Source: Parendozoicomonas verongulae (GTDB taxonomy: Bacteria; Pseudomonadota; Gammaproteobacteria; Pseudomonadales; Endozoicomonadaceae). Taken from it: a stretch of DNA of 48,668 nt. The translations under genes were made by a program, and so were the position numbers. Below the pieces are notes generated by a model. It saw only the letters and a program-made list of their open reading frames with translations. It did no database searches and was not told where the DNA came from. This document shows, piece by piece, positions 15,971 to 25,115 of this stretch; the first letter of the stretch is position 1; each line of letters opens with the position of its first letter. Location: assembly GCF_009711465.1 (NCBI RefSeq), contig NZ_SMME01000849.1:1-48668 (forward strand), read 5' to 3'.

Positions 15971-17764
15971 TTAGAAGTTCGCAGCATCCATAGCCATCAG
16001 ACTATCAGCACCTGCTTCGATACAGCTCTTATGCATCTGAACACGTGGCAGAACCTTCTGGAAGTAGAAGTCTGCTGTCTGAACCTTAGCTGTGTAGAAA
16101 GCTTCTTCGGTGGTGCCTTCAGCCAGTTTCGCATTCGCCAGACGTGCCATATCAGCCCACAGATAAGCCAGGATCACGTAACCGGAGTACATCAGGTAAT
16201 CCACAGAAGCTGCGCCTACTTCCTCACGGTTCTGCATCGCCTTCATACCCACCTTCATGGTGATGTCGCCCCACTCCTTGTTCAGAGCGCCTAGCTGAGA
16301 GGTGTAAGCACTCAGAGCTTCGTTATCCGCGTGTTCCTTGCAGAACTTGTGAACAACCTTGGTAAAGCCTTTCAGCGCTTCGCCCTGGGACATCAGAACC
16401 TTACGGCCCAGCAGGTCGAGCGCCTGAATACCAGTGGTGCCTTCATACAGCAGGGAAATACGGGCATCACGGACATTCTGCTCCATGCCCCATTCGCTGA
16501 TAAAACCATGGCCACCGTAGCACTGAACACCGTGATTCGCGGCTTCAAAGCCCGTCTCAGTGATAAATGCCTTAATGATTGGGGTCAGGAAGCCCAGCAT
16601 GGCGTCAGCGGCCTTGCGCTCTTCTTCACTCTCAGCGTGCTGCATGATATCCACCTGCTTGGCAGCGTAGTAAACCAGCGCACGGTTACCTTCGGTGAAG
16701 GCCTTGATGGTCAACAGCATGCGGCGAACATCAGGGTGAACGATGATGGGATCAGCAGGGCCTTCCGGGTTCTTGGGGCCAGTCAGGGAACGCATCTGCA
16801 GACGCTCGCGAGCGTAAGTCAGGGCGCCCTGGTAAGCGATCTCAGAGTGAGCCAGGCCCTGCAGCCCCGTTCCCAGACGCGCAGTGTTCATAAAGGTGAA
16901 CATGCAGTTCAGGCCCTTGTTGGGAGGCCCGATCAGGTAACCCGTAGCTTCGTCGAAGTTCATCACACAGGTTGCGTTACCGTGGATGCCCATTTTGTGT
17001 TCAATAGAACCACAGGACACAGCATTACGCTCACCGGCAGAGCCGTCTTCGTTTGGCAGGTTCTTGGGAACGATAAACAGGGAGATGCCCTTGGTGCCCT
17101 CAGGTGCGTCTGGCAGGCGGGCCAATACGATATGAACAATGTTGTCCGCCATATCGTGCTCACCGGCAGAGATAAAGATCTTGGTGCCGGACACTTTGTA
17201 AGTGCCATCAGCCTGAGGCTCGGCCTTGGTGCGCAGCATACCGAGGTCAGTACCACAGTGAGGTTCGGTCAGGCACATCGTCCCCGTCCATTCACCGGAC
17301 ACCAGCTTGGTGAGGTACGTTTGCTGTTGCTCAGACGTGCCGTGAGCGTGCAGGGTGTTCATGGCACCGTGGCTCAGACCGGGGTACATGCCCCAGGACC
17401 AGTTGGCACTACCAATCAGCTCGCTCATCACCAGATTCAGGGACTCAGGCAGCCCCTGACCACCAAACTCTGGCTCGTGAGCCAGTGAAGGCCAGCCGCC
17501 TTCCACAAACTGCTCGTAAGCAGCTTTAAAGCCAGTTGGAGTTTTCACCCCCTCTTCAGACCAGATACAGCCTTCCTGATCACCCACCTGATTCAGGGGA
17601 GACAGAACCTGTTCACAAAACTTGGCACCCTCTTCGATGATCGCATCCACCATATCCGGCGTCGCGTCCTCAGCTCCGGGCAGAGTGGCATAGTGTTCGG
17701 GGTAGTTCAGGAGTTCGTCGCGTACAAAGCGGATGTCACGCAAAGGGGCCTTATATTCTGGCAT
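15971..17764 (-). CDS. acyl-CoA dehydrogenase, FadE/DmdC-type (second paralogue)
   Basis: 597 aa, clearly paralogous to the protein at 11831-13612: [14 protein letters not shown] start, [50 protein letters not shown] and catalytic Glu441 in [14 protein letters not shown], with the same ~120-residue C-terminal extension. Differences cluster in the substrate side ([21 protein letters not shown] against FTLYPTLSAGACLAINAHAS), so the two probably differ in acyl chain. The gene is preceded by TATAAT and a near-match to the PsrA-like operator. Pseudomonas aeruginosa carries a comparable pair (PA0506/PA0508) under PsrA; here four unrelated genes lie between the two. Confidence 0.93.
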   Translation of the reverse strand: MPEYKAPLRDIRFVRDELLNYPEHYATLPGAEDATPDMVDAIIEEGAKFCEQVLSPLNQVGDQEGCIWSEEGVKTPTGFKAAYEQFVEGGWPSLAHEPEFGGQGLPESLNLVMSELIGSANWSWGMYPGLSHGAMNTLHAHGTSEQQQTYLTKLVSGEWTGTMCLTEPHCGTDLGMLRTKAEPQADGTYKVSGTKIFISAGEHDMADNIVHIVLARLPDAPEGTKGISLFIVPKNLPNEDGSAGERNAVSCGSIEHKMGIHGNATCVMNFDEATGYLIGPPNKGLNCMFTFMNTARLGTGLQGLAHSEIAYQGALTYARERLQMRSLTGPKNPEGPADPIIVHPDVRRMLLTIKAFTEGNRALVYYAAKQVDIMQHAESEEERKAADAMLGFLTPIIKAFITETGFEAANHGVQCYGGHGFISEWGMEQNVRDARISLLYEGTTGIQALDLLGRKVLMSQGEALKGFTKVVHKFCKEHADNEALSAYTSQLGALNKEWGDITMKVGMKAMQNREEVGAASVDYLMYSGYVILAYLWADMARLANAKLAEGTTEEAFYTAKVQTADFYFQKVLPRVQMHKSCIEAGADSLMAMDAANF

Positions 17765-17832
17765 AGCTTGTGACCTCGGTATTTATGATTATCATTGGTC
17801 GGCTTGGGCCGTTTATCGCAGCCTGTTAGCAA

Positions 17833-17863
17833 ATTATAACAGACGATTAAAACAGGTGTTTGA
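17833..17863 (-). promoter_or_regulatory. promoter and PsrA-like operator of the second acyl-CoA dehydrogenase
   Basis: On the minus strand the -10 is TATAAT (17838-17833). The operator at 17848-17863 reads TCAAACACCTGTTTTA on that strand, one mismatch from the CAAAC-N4-GTTTG pattern, and covers the position a -35 box would take at 17-base spacing (AAACAC). No good -35 is present. The rest of the 234-base gap to the lipoprotein gene shows nothing coding. Confidence 0.55.
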
Positions 17864-17998
17864 AAACTACGTATCTACACGTACTCTGTCAAGAGCTGAC
17901 AACACCTCTTTTTATCCAGAAAAGCCTCTACTACGTCTCCTTCCACCGTCTTTCCAAGGCTCATCTCTGCTTTCCTACGACTCCCCCAAAGCAGCGGA

Positions 17999-18409
17999 TC
18001 AGGATTCAAACTTGCACAGGGGCACACACATCAGGATACAGACCATGGCATCCTTATCATTCCGGCAGGCAGACGCACATCTATCAAAGGTTCCACCCAG
18101 TTCTGTACAGGTTTTCTCCCCCATAAGCTCACACTCCTGATGCTCTTCCAGCCATTTCCCGCCGTCTTTCAGGCAGGAGAGAACATTCACCGGGCCGGAG
18201 GCTGAGATTTGCGCAGGAATCGAACGGGTCACTTTCAGGCCTGAAATTACACCCTGCTCCTGCAGAGCCATGGCGGCTTCGACCTGTTGAGGGCCACTGG
18301 ACGTCCAATGCATGGCAACAGGCTCAGGGCCTTGAGTGGCCGCACAAGCCGTCAGGAATACCACAGAGAAAGCCATGATGATTTTTGCGAACAGGTTTGA
18401 GATTCCCAT
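17999..18409 (-). CDS. cysteine-rich small lipoprotein
   Basis: 136 aa from ATG 18409 with AGAGGTG 8 bases upstream. The longer frame to 18508 is antisense-like sequence over the end of bioD and is rejected. Signal peptide with lipobox FLTAC, lipidated Cys at ~22. The mature part has a plain N-half and a Cys-rich C-half (SCLKDGGKWLEEHQECELMG, CTELGGTFDRCASACRNDKD, CILMCVPLCKFES) with about nine Cys, a compact disulfide domain resembling small secreted inhibitor-like modules. It follows the bioD stop by 17 bases, so it is cotranscribed with the biotin operon although no link to biotin is evident. Confidence 0.8.
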   Translation of the reverse strand: MGISNLFAKIIMAFSVVFLTACAATQGPEPVAMHWTSSGPQQVEAAMALQEQGVISGLKVTRSIPAQISASGPVNVLSCLKDGGKWLEEHQECELMGEKTCTELGGTFDRCASACRNDKDAMVCILMCVPLCKFES

Positions 18410-18426
18410 GCCGTTACACCTCTTAT

Positions 18427-19107
18427 TTATATTGTTGGAGGAAGAGTGAGGTGTTCCGCCACATGTTCCGGTGAAGGGTTTTCCAAGTGGGGAACCACTC
18501 CCAGACATGGTACAGGCAGCAGCCCTTTGAGTGTTGTAAGGTTTTCGTCAAACCGGCTCATATCGGGCTCTGCACGATTCGCCACCCAGCCAACGGGCTT
18601 GAGGCCATCTTTGTAAATCGCCTCCAGAGTCAGCACTGCGTGGTTGATGCAGCCGAGTGTCATACCCACCACCAGAATCACCGGCACATTGAGCTTTTTC
18701 GGCACACTGGAATACATTTCCCGTGGAGACAAAGGCACACGCCAACCGCCCGCACCTTCTATCAGAGTAAAGTCCGCCCCTTTCATCATCACACCCCGGC
18801 AGTAGCCCGCCAGCTGATCGGCACTCACCCGCTTACCCGCTTCCTGCATGGCGATATGGGGAGCGATGGCTGGCTCCAGCGAAACAGGGTTGATCTGTTC
18901 ATAGGGTAAATCCATAGTGATGGCCTGCTGCAGTGCCAGAGCATCGCTGTTGCGCAAACCGTCCGGGGTTTGCTCGCAGCCGGAGGCGACAGGTTTAGCG
19001 GCAGCTGTCGTCAGCCCATCCAGCCTCGCTCGCGCCAGCAATCCGCATGAGATAACAGTTTTGCCCGCGTCGGTATCAGTACCCGTTACAAATACAGTCT
19101 GTTTCAT
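18427..19107 (-). CDS. bioD: dethiobiotin synthetase
   Basis: 226 aa. Closes the ureido ring of dethiobiotin from DAPA, CO2 and ATP. P-loop GTDTDAGKT at residues 9-17, switch Lys in AAAKPVASGCEQT, and EGAGGWRVPL, the conserved BioD carboxylate-binding stretch. Normal length. Last biosynthetic gene of the bioBFHCD order typical of pseudomonads. It starts 18 bases past bioC. Confidence 0.95.
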   Translation of the reverse strand: MKQTVFVTGTDTDAGKTVISCGLLARARLDGLTTAAAKPVASGCEQTPDGLRNSDALALQQAITMDLPYEQINPVSLEPAIAPHIAMQEAGKRVSADQLAGYCRGVMMKGADFTLIEGAGGWRVPLSPREMYSSVPKKLNVPVILVVGMTLGCINHAVLTLEAIYKDGLKPVGWVANRAEPDMSRFDENLTTLKGLLPVPCLGVVPHLENPSPEHVAEHLTLPPTI

Positions 19108-19125
19108 AGAAAACGGCTTTTCTCT

Positions 19126-19971
19126 TCAATTTTCATAGGCAGCTTTATGTAAAACGCCATAAACCACCTGATAGCTTGCCGGTAGCCCTTTCTCGGTGGC
19201 AAACGGCTTATAGCCCTCAGACAGCTTGCGCAGCACGCTCCGCCCAGCCAGACCTTTTTGCTGCTTTTCGACAACCGTATTGGCTCCCAATGCTTTCATT
19301 TCCCGGAGCAGGTGGGTGACAGTTGGGTAATACAGGGTTTCTGTCTGCTGACGCAGGGAGACCACTTTCAGATCAGAATCGGCTGCCCTTTGCTTTTGGC
19401 GAGCAAGACTTTCGTAGGTATTCACATGAGGTTTGTCGTCTACAGATTGCCAGGCCGAACTCAGCTCATGGAGGCTGCCTTCTGTCAGTGTGGAATAAAC
19501 AAACCAACCGCCGGGTTTCAGTACACGATGAACCTGCGCCATCACTTCGGAAAGACAATCACACCACTGAATCGCCAGGCTGGAAAACACCAGATCAAAC
19601 GTCTCTTCCTCAAACGGCAGTTCCTCAATATCTCCAATTGCCCAGTGGCAGTTGGCCAGTGCAGGATTTTCGCTGGCAAAGTCGAGCATGCCTTGAGAAA
19701 TGTCGAGCCCGGTAATATCAGCATTGGGATAGCGGGACAACAAAGCATGGGTTTCATTGCCCGTACCGCATCCCATATCGAGAATGGAAGATTGAGCCCC
19801 CAGCTCTGGAAGTCCAAGCCGGGCGCGGGCAGCCACTCGCTGCTGCAGAGTGGCAGCGGCATCGTAGGTGCTGGCAGCCTTGCCAAAGGTTTCTGCTATG
19901 CGGCGTTTGTTCTGTCGGGCTGGGAGTACATCCGGTGCTTCTGGAAAAAGAGATACAGGCATGGGCGTCAT
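19126..19971 (-). CDS. bioC: malonyl-ACP O-methyltransferase
   Basis: 281 aa. Methylates the free carboxyl of malonyl-ACP so that fatty-acid synthesis can build the pimeloyl chain. Typical start (RRIAETFGKAASTYDAAATLQQ), SAM motif ILDMGCGTGNET, then GLDISQGML and FSSLAIQWCDCL, all BioC signatures. ATG overlaps the bioH stop by four bases (ATGA), implying translational coupling. Its product is the substrate lineage released by BioH next door. Confidence 0.95.
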   Translation of the reverse strand: MTPMPVSLFPEAPDVLPARQNKRRIAETFGKAASTYDAAATLQQRVAARARLGLPELGAQSSILDMGCGTGNETHALLSRYPNADITGLDISQGMLDFASENPALANCHWAIGDIEELPFEEETFDLVFSSLAIQWCDCLSEVMAQVHRVLKPGGWFVYSTLTEGSLHELSSAWQSVDDKPHVNTYESLARQKQRAADSDLKVVSLRQQTETLYYPTVTHLLREMKALGANTVVEKQQKGLAGRSVLRKLSEGYKPFATEKGLPASYQVVYGVLHKAAYEN

Positions 19972-20675
19972 AGTATTGTTTTTATGGTGTGAACCACAGC
20001 CTCCGTATGATCCAGAAAGATAGCGTGACTTCCGGACAGAACCTGCACATTGTGAGCCGGTGCCAGTTTTTTCAGATCATCCGCAATGCCTGCTTTTGCC
20101 AGAGGGTCGCTTTCTGCCAACAGGTGCACCGCTGGGCAGGTGATGTCTTTCCACTGAGGGCGGGCATCTTCTGCCAGACGATCCAGCAAAACTCGCCAGT
20201 CTGCTGGTTGAGAAATCGCCCACTTCACAGACGCTCTCAAGGTTCGGATAGTGGCTTTCAGGTTCTCACTGCCCCGGGCACAAATCGGCGCAAAGCCTTT
20301 CATGGTCAGCTGAATATCCGCTGCTATGCCATCTGCAAATTCCTGATACGCATCGGGATGCTTGCCCGCAGGCCAGTCATCCGCAGCCACAAAACGTGGC
20401 GTGCTGCCCATGGTGACAAGGCCGGACACCTTGTCAGGATTTTGTGCGGCATAACGGGCACAGAGGTTGCCGCCTAAAGACCACCCCACCAGCAATGCAG
20501 GCTGCTCCCCCACTTGCAGATCCAGGGCAGACAGCAATGCGTCCCAGCTTTCCCCTTCCGCATCTGCGAGGGAGAGGCTGCTAACACTGAAGCCTTCATC
20601 AACCAGAGCACCTTCCAGAGGGCTCATAACATCGGCTGACATACACCAGCCAGATACCAAAATCACACGGCTCAT
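19968..20675 (-). CDS. bioH: pimeloyl-ACP methyl ester carboxylesterase
   Basis: 235 aa alpha/beta hydrolase. Removes the methyl group put on by BioC, ending chain extension at pimeloyl-ACP. Nucleophile elbow GWSLGG (Ser ~66), late Asp in LLAESDPLA and His in GSHAIFLDH complete the triad. Overlaps bioF by four bases (ATGA). Slightly shorter than E. coli BioH (256 aa), as in the Pseudomonas type. Confidence 0.93.
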   Translation of the reverse strand: MSRVILVSGWCMSADVMSPLEGALVDEGFSVSSLSLADAEGESWDALLSALDLQVGEQPALLVGWSLGGNLCARYAAQNPDKVSGLVTMGSTPRFVAADDWPAGKHPDAYQEFADGIAADIQLTMKGFAPICARGSENLKATIRTLRASVKWAISQPADWRVLLDRLAEDARPQWKDITCPAVHLLAESDPLAKAGIADDLKKLAPAHNVQVLSGSHAIFLDHTEAVVHTIKTIL

Positions 20676-21838
20676 CCCTGGCCCTCCTTTACTGCATTTT
20701 CCAAGGCGATTAAGAGTTGGTCGATATGCGCTTCCGAGTGACTGGCACTCAAAGTGACACGCAGGCGGGACGCACCTTTCGGCACAGTGGGCGGGCGAAT
20801 GGCTGTGACCAGAATCCCCTGCTGCTCCAGCGATTCACTGAGTGACAATGCCTTCTCAGCACTACCCACCATAATGGGCTGAACAGGCGTATGGGAATCC
20901 ATTAACTCCAGCCCAAGCTGTTCGCAGCCTGAACGAAACTGTTGAATCAAGGTCTGCAGTCTTTCACGACGCCAGTCTTCTGTTTGCAGCAAACGAAGGC
21001 TGGTGCGGGTCGCTTCAGCCACCGCCGGTGGCATGGCCGTTGTGTAGATGTAGGAACGGGCGAACTGGATCAAGGTTTCAATCAGCGCCTCACTACCAGC
21101 GACAAACGCACCGGATGTACCGAAGCCTTTGCCCAGCGTTCCCATAAGAATGGGTAGCTCACCCATGCCCATATCAAATAAATCAGCAACACCACGACCA
21201 CCCTGTCCCACAGAACCAAAGCCGTGGGCATCATCCACCATCAGCCAGGCGTTATGGCTGTGCGCAACTTCGGCGAGTTCTTTCAAGGGGGCGATATTAC
21301 CATCCATACTGAATACGCCATCACTCACCACCAGTTTGCGCCTGCCTTCGCTGCGTTCAAGCTTTTTCACAAGGCTTTGGGGGTCACAATGGAGATAACG
21401 CTGAAAACGAGCACCGGATAACTGACCAGCATCCAACAGGGATGCATGGTTCAACCGATCCTGAAAAACTGCATCACCCTTGCCCAGCAGGGCACTGATC
21501 ACGCCAAGATTGGCCATATAACCCGTAGAGAACAGCAGCACACGGGGCCGGCCGGTAAACGCTGCCAGCTCCTCTTCAAGCCGGTGATGTGCCCGGCTAT
21601 GACCGGAAATCAGGTGGGAGGCACCGCCACCCACGCCATATTCGTTTGCGGCCTTCTGAAAACTGCGAATCACTTCGGGATGATTGGCAAGGCCAAGGTA
21701 ATCATTGCTGCAGAACGCCAGACGCTCTTTACCATCCACGACGAGGTTGGGTTGCTGCGGGCCATCCACTGTTCGGCGCCTGCGGTAGAGGCTTTGGATC
21801 CTGCGTTCCTGCAGGACGCTGTCTAAATCAAACGTCAT
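20672..21838 (-). CDS. bioF: 8-amino-7-oxononanoate synthase
   Basis: 388 aa PLP enzyme condensing pimeloyl-ACP with L-alanine. Motifs: [47 protein letters not shown] (Asp contacting PLP) and the PLP lysine in [14 protein letters not shown]. Normal length. It starts 5 bases past the bioB stop. Confidence 0.97.
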   Translation of the reverse strand: MTFDLDSVLQERRIQSLYRRRRTVDGPQQPNLVVDGKERLAFCSNDYLGLANHPEVIRSFQKAANEYGVGGGASHLISGHSRAHHRLEEELAAFTGRPRVLLFSTGYMANLGVISALLGKGDAVFQDRLNHASLLDAGQLSGARFQRYLHCDPQSLVKKLERSEGRRKLVVSDGVFSMDGNIAPLKELAEVAHSHNAWLMVDDAHGFGSVGQGGRGVADLFDMGMGELPILMGTLGKGFGTSGAFVAGSEALIETLIQFARSYIYTTAMPPAVAEATRTSLRLLQTEDWRRERLQTLIQQFRSGCEQLGLELMDSHTPVQPIMVGSAEKALSLSESLEQQGILVTAIRPPTVPKGASRLRVTLSASHSEAHIDQLLIALENAVKEGQG

Positions 21839-21843
21839 ACGGC

Positions 21844-22962
21844 TTAAACCGCAGCGTCTACGAACAGATGTTCATCCTGCTTTTTCTGAACCTGCTCCAG
21901 CAAATCTGCTTCCTGCTGGTCGTCATCCTGTTTCACTACCCGACGTTCCGGGCGAATACCCAACTTTTCAAACAGCAAACGGTCTTTGTGAGCTGCAGGG
22001 TTGGGAGTGGTCAGCAGGCATTCGCCGTAGAAGATGGAGTTAGCACCAGCCAGAAATGCCATGGATTGCATCTGCTCGTTCATCTCTTCACGGCCTGCAG
22101 AAAGACGAACGTGGGATTTGGGCATCATAATCCGGGCTACAGCAATGCAGCGGATAAATTCGAATGGCTCCAGATCGTCCACATTGTCCAGCGGAGTGCC
22201 ATCTACCTTAACCAGCATATTGATGGGCACACTTTCCGGGTGCACAGGCAGGTTCGCCAGATTCACCAGCAGGCCAGCGCGGTCGCGTACGCTTTCGCCC
22301 ATGCCGAGAATGCCACCACTGCAAATCTTCATGCCGGAATCCCGCACATAAGAGAGGGTCTGCAAACGCTCTGAGTAAGTGCGGGTGGTGATGATGCTGT
22401 CGTAAAACTCTTTGGAAGAGTCCAGGTTGTGGTTGTAGTAATCCAGTCCGGCCTCTTTCAGTTGCTCAGTTTGCTCCCGGCTGAGCTTGCCCAGGGTCAT
22501 GCAGGTTTCCAGCCCCAGCTCTTTAACTCCTTTCACCATTTCCAGTACATAGGGGAAATCTTTGGCGGGCGGGTTTTTCCAGGCAGCCCCCATACAAAAG
22601 CGGGTGGTGCCGGATTCTTTGGCCTGCTTTGCTTTGTCCAGAACCCTCTGCACCTCCATCAGCTTTTCTTTCTTCAAACCAGTGTTGTAGTGGCCGCTCT
22701 GAGGGCAGTACTTGCAGTCTTCCGGGCAGGCACCGGTCTTGATAGACAGCAATGTACTCACCTGCACCTCGTTCGGATCAAAGTGCTGACGGTGTACGGT
22801 TTGCGCCTGAAATATCAAGTCGTTGAAAGGCATGGCAAACAGAGCTTCAACTTCCGGGATAGTCCAGTTGTGACGAGTCACAGCGTCACGACCTGTCAAA
22901 GAGTCTTGCCCTTGGGTGTGGTTCATATCAGGAGTTGTCTCGGCTGTTGTCTGTGCAGGCAT
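21844..22962 (-). CDS. bioB: biotin synthase
   Basis: 372 aa radical-SAM enzyme inserting sulfur into dethiobiotin. Radical-SAM cluster CPEDCKYC (Cys at ~70, 74, 77) followed by PQSGHYNTG; the second-cluster region includes [11 protein letters not shown], and [17 protein letters not shown] holds the Arg ligand of the [2Fe-2S] cluster. About 20 extra residues at each end relative to E. coli BioB (346 aa), including an Asp/Gln-rich tail. First gene of bioBFHCD, just downstream of a BirA-like operator. bioA is not in the cluster. Confidence 0.97.
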   Translation of the reverse strand: MPAQTTAETTPDMNHTQGQDSLTGRDAVTRHNWTIPEVEALFAMPFNDLIFQAQTVHRQHFDPNEVQVSTLLSIKTGACPEDCKYCPQSGHYNTGLKKEKLMEVQRVLDKAKQAKESGTTRFCMGAAWKNPPAKDFPYVLEMVKGVKELGLETCMTLGKLSREQTEQLKEAGLDYYNHNLDSSKEFYDSIITTRTYSERLQTLSYVRDSGMKICSGGILGMGESVRDRAGLLVNLANLPVHPESVPINMLVKVDGTPLDNVDDLEPFEFIRCIAVARIMMPKSHVRLSAGREEMNEQMQSMAFLAGANSIFYGECLLTTPNPAAHKDRLLFEKLGIRPERRVVKQDDDQQEADLLEQVQKKQDEHLFVDAAV

Positions 22963-23031
22963 AAGATTGGTCTTTGAACGTTCTCTGATCCCGGCTCTTG
23001 TGGCTGGGTGTTTTTATCGGAAGCTTTGGCG

Positions 23032-23059
23032 ATAATACCCTATGGGAGAACCCAGTCAA
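23032..23059 (-). promoter_or_regulatory. sigma-70 promoter of the biotin operon
   Basis: On the minus strand, -35 TTGACT (23059-23054), 16-base spacer, -10 TATTAT (23037-23032), about 70 bases before the bioB ATG. Confidence 0.65.
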
Positions 23060-23083
23060 CTGAAAGAAGTTGCACAAGTTGAC
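23055..23083. promoter_or_regulatory. BirA-like biotin operator
   Basis: GTCAACT (23055-23061), 15 bases, AGTTGAC (23077-23083): a perfect 7-bp inverted repeat with the half-site spacing of BirA operators (family consensus about TTGTAAACC-N14-16-GGTTTACAA, with C/G variants at the inner position). It covers the -35 box of the bio promoter, so biotinoyl-AMP-bound BirA would shut the operon off. The birA gene is outside the window. Confidence 0.65.
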
Positions 23084-23183
23084 CCATGGTTATTTTTTAT
23101 ACAGGTATCTTAAAATAAGATCGCTCGCTGGATGAATATCCTACACTTGTCCGCCTCCCTTACTCCCCTAGAAGACCAGATCC

Positions 23184-24308
23184 ATGCACCGATCAGCTTT
23201 TTATGTTGCAGTGCTCCTTGTCTCTTTGAGTGCAACCTTGCCTTTAAAAATTTTGGCCAACGAAGAGAAGGGTGGTTATTACTGGAACCCTACACTTCTC
23301 TTTTCTTCACAACCCCACCAAACCATAGGATCGGACTCCCCTCAATCTACCCTGTACCCTGGTACGAACACTGGAGCTTCTGCTAACTTATGGTTGCCCT
23401 CCCCCCTTCAAAAGTTAAATGCCTTTATAGAGGATCCCGATAAGTCACAAGGCATCCAAAAAGTATTGCATGATAATGGCGGCGGTCAGTGGCTGGCCTA
23501 CAGATTGAGAGTTCTGAGCAACTATGAGGTTGAATTTGTTATTGATAACCGTTACTCAATGGCAACACCCGATGGTATGTATGGCCCAGACCGCAGACAG
23601 ATGACGCGATTTGAAGAACTCAAGTTCAGACTTGGCAATATGGTAAGGCTGCTCACTTATCTGCCAATCAGAAAAATTACTCTGAGAACATTCAATTCGG
23701 CCCCTGTGGAATTCTCTTACGCACAAAATGAACGTCCTGATCAGCTATACCATGCGATACATCAATTCATTCAAACAATAGTGCTGGACCATTCCAGCAC
23801 ACCGTTAAATGGCATCCTGCATTCGCTTATGCAGAGCTCGCCAGCACCAAAAGTCATCTACCTCTTCACCGATGGTGAACCCAATGATGCTGGAGGCACT
23901 GATGAATTTTGCCGACGTGTCACTGAGAGAAATCCTGAAAAATTCCCGTTGTGCATTATTGCCTGCACAGGAGATGATGACTGTATGAAGTGGCTTAATA
24001 AGCTGGACAGAAAAGCTGCCCGAGTGCATGTAGTAGATGATCCGCAATCCGAGAGGGAAGAGATAAAAAAGGTGCAAGGGAACCAGTTTCCAGTGTCTGA
24101 GTCTTTCCTTTTACTTTCTGCTCTATTAGGCCCGGTTGACCCTCTTTTTGATAAGGCCGATGAAAACTACATATTTACTCGCAATGAATTTGAAGAAATA
24201 AGAGGTGAAAAGGTCACCGATCAAGTGTACCAAAAGTACCGGCGTGAAGCCGGGAGCCTTCAGTTTGATAAAGATCAAGCCGAAGCTATGGAATGCACTA
24301 TTATGTGA
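23184..24308 (+). CDS. exported von Willebrand factor A-domain protein
   Basis: 374 aa. Signal peptide 1-25 (MHRSAFYVAVLLVSLSATLP...LANE). A vWA fold runs from ~116 to ~275: VEFVIDNRYSM (Asp121, Arg123, Ser125) is the first metal-site loop, DHSSTPLNG (Thr206) the second and LFTDGEPND (Asp230) the third. The normal DxSxS motif is DxRxS here, so metal binding may be impaired. A central CRR...FPLCIIACTGDDDCMKW stretch has several Cys for disulfides; the C-terminal ~60 residues are charged. It is AT-richer than the biotin genes and sits between bioB and comF, which are adjacent neighbours in pseudomonads, so it looks inserted. Only a weak ribosome site (AGAAGA) precedes ATG 23184. Role unknown; adhesion or protein binding in the periplasm is possible. 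Confidence 0.7.
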   Translation: MHRSAFYVAVLLVSLSATLPLKILANEEKGGYYWNPTLLFSSQPHQTIGSDSPQSTLYPGTNTGASANLWLPSPLQKLNAFIEDPDKSQGIQKVLHDNGGGQWLAYRLRVLSNYEVEFVIDNRYSMATPDGMYGPDRRQMTRFEELKFRLGNMVRLLTYLPIRKITLRTFNSAPVEFSYAQNERPDQLYHAIHQFIQTIVLDHSSTPLNGILHSLMQSSPAPKVIYLFTDGEPNDAGGTDEFCRRVTERNPEKFPLCIIACTGDDDCMKWLNKLDRKAARVHVVDDPQSEREEIKKVQGNQFPVSESFLLLSALLGPVDPLFDKADENYIFTRNEFEEIRGEKVTDQVYQKYRREAGSLQFDKDQAEAMECTIM

Positions 24309-24361
24309 GCCTTTGGGCGATATTGATGTTTATGCTGAAAGCTGGGGAGCATGGGGTTGCT

Positions 24362-25036
24362 ATGTGCCTGCTCTGCCTTGATGACTGCTCTCCAGTACAG
24401 AGTATTTGCAACAGCTGTCTCATCAACCTTCCTGCCTTGAGAAGTTGCTGCGATAAATGCCGGGAGCCTTTTCCTCCTCATCAACCAGATGATTCCATTC
24501 TCTGCAAACGCTGCCAAACCACGCCCCGTCACTTTGAGAGCTGTATCTCACCACTGATTTATCGGTTTCCGGTGTCCACTATGGTGCAGAAGATAAAGTA
24601 CAATCGCTGTCTGCTTTTCGAACGCCCGTTAACAGCTCATCTGGTTAACAGTCTTCAGGATCACTACTGTGATACGCCATGGCCAGAGGCTTTGATTCCC
24701 GTACCTTTGCATTGGTGGAAGTTGCGTAAACGAGGTTTCAATCAGGCAGGAGTGATTGCATCACAGCTTTCCAAAGCCACAGGTGTCCCTGTACTTCACA
24801 GCCATGTAAAACGAGTCAGCCACGGTACACCCCAACAAGGACTTTCCGCCAGCCAGCGACAAAAAAATATAAGAGGGGCTTTTGCCATTAAGAAACCCAT
24901 TCCCTTCACCCATATTGCAGTTGTTGATGACGTAATGACCACCGGTGCCACCACAGAGGAGCTTTGCAGAGTGCTCAAAAAGCATGGAGTGCAAACGGTT
25001 GATGTCTGGTGTCTTGCCCGCACGCCCACCTTTTAA
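24362..25036 (+). CDS. comF: ComF family protein (phosphoribosyltransferase fold)
   Basis: 224 aa from ATG 24362, where the protein begins MCLLCLDDC as ComF proteins do; the open frame back to 24293 would overlap the vWA gene. An N-terminal zinc-binding part has four CxxC-type pairs (CLLC, CNSCL, CDKC, CKRC) within residues 1-60. The C-terminal phosphoribosyltransferase domain has the PRPP loop VVDDVMTTGATTEE, plus the family motif LRKRGFNQA and GLSASQRQKNIRGAF. It is needed for DNA uptake in naturally competent bacteria. Its place beside the bio genes is the usual gammaproteobacterial arrangement. Confidence 0.92.
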   Translation: MCLLCLDDCSPVQSICNSCLINLPALRSCCDKCREPFPPHQPDDSILCKRCQTTPRHFESCISPLIYRFPVSTMVQKIKYNRCLLFERPLTAHLVNSLQDHYCDTPWPEALIPVPLHWWKLRKRGFNQAGVIASQLSKATGVPVLHSHVKRVSHGTPQQGLSASQRQKNIRGAFAIKKPIPFTHIAVVDDVMTTGATTEELCRVLKKHGVQTVDVWCLARTPTF

Positions 25037-25081
25037 CTGCCAGGCTGGCACTCTTGTGAGATCTTTGAAAGACAGCACCAT

Positions 25082-25109
25082 TTGATTAGTTAGCCTAACT
25101 AATTATAAT
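25082..25109 (+). promoter_or_regulatory. promoter and MarR operator before marR-MATE
   Basis: -35 TTGATT (25082-25087), 16-base spacer, -10 TATAAT (25104-25109). The spacer is filled by a perfect palindrome ATTAGTTAG-C-CTAACTAAT (25085-25103), 9-bp arms. A repressor bound there blocks polymerase. Start of transcription is expected about 7 bases past the -10, i.e. at or next to the A of the marR ATG (25116). Confidence 0.8.
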
Positions 25110-25115
25110 GGCGCA

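Noticed and set aside
16331..17488. 385-codon plus-strand frame opposite the second acyl-CoA dehydrogenase
   Set aside because: Antisense shadow of a strongly conserved dehydrogenase; His/Gln-rich composition, no ribosome site.
18410..18508. Extended start of the Cys-rich lipoprotein overlapping bioD
   Set aside because: Removes the N-terminal position of the signal peptide; ATG 18409 has a good ribosome site and lipobox spacing.
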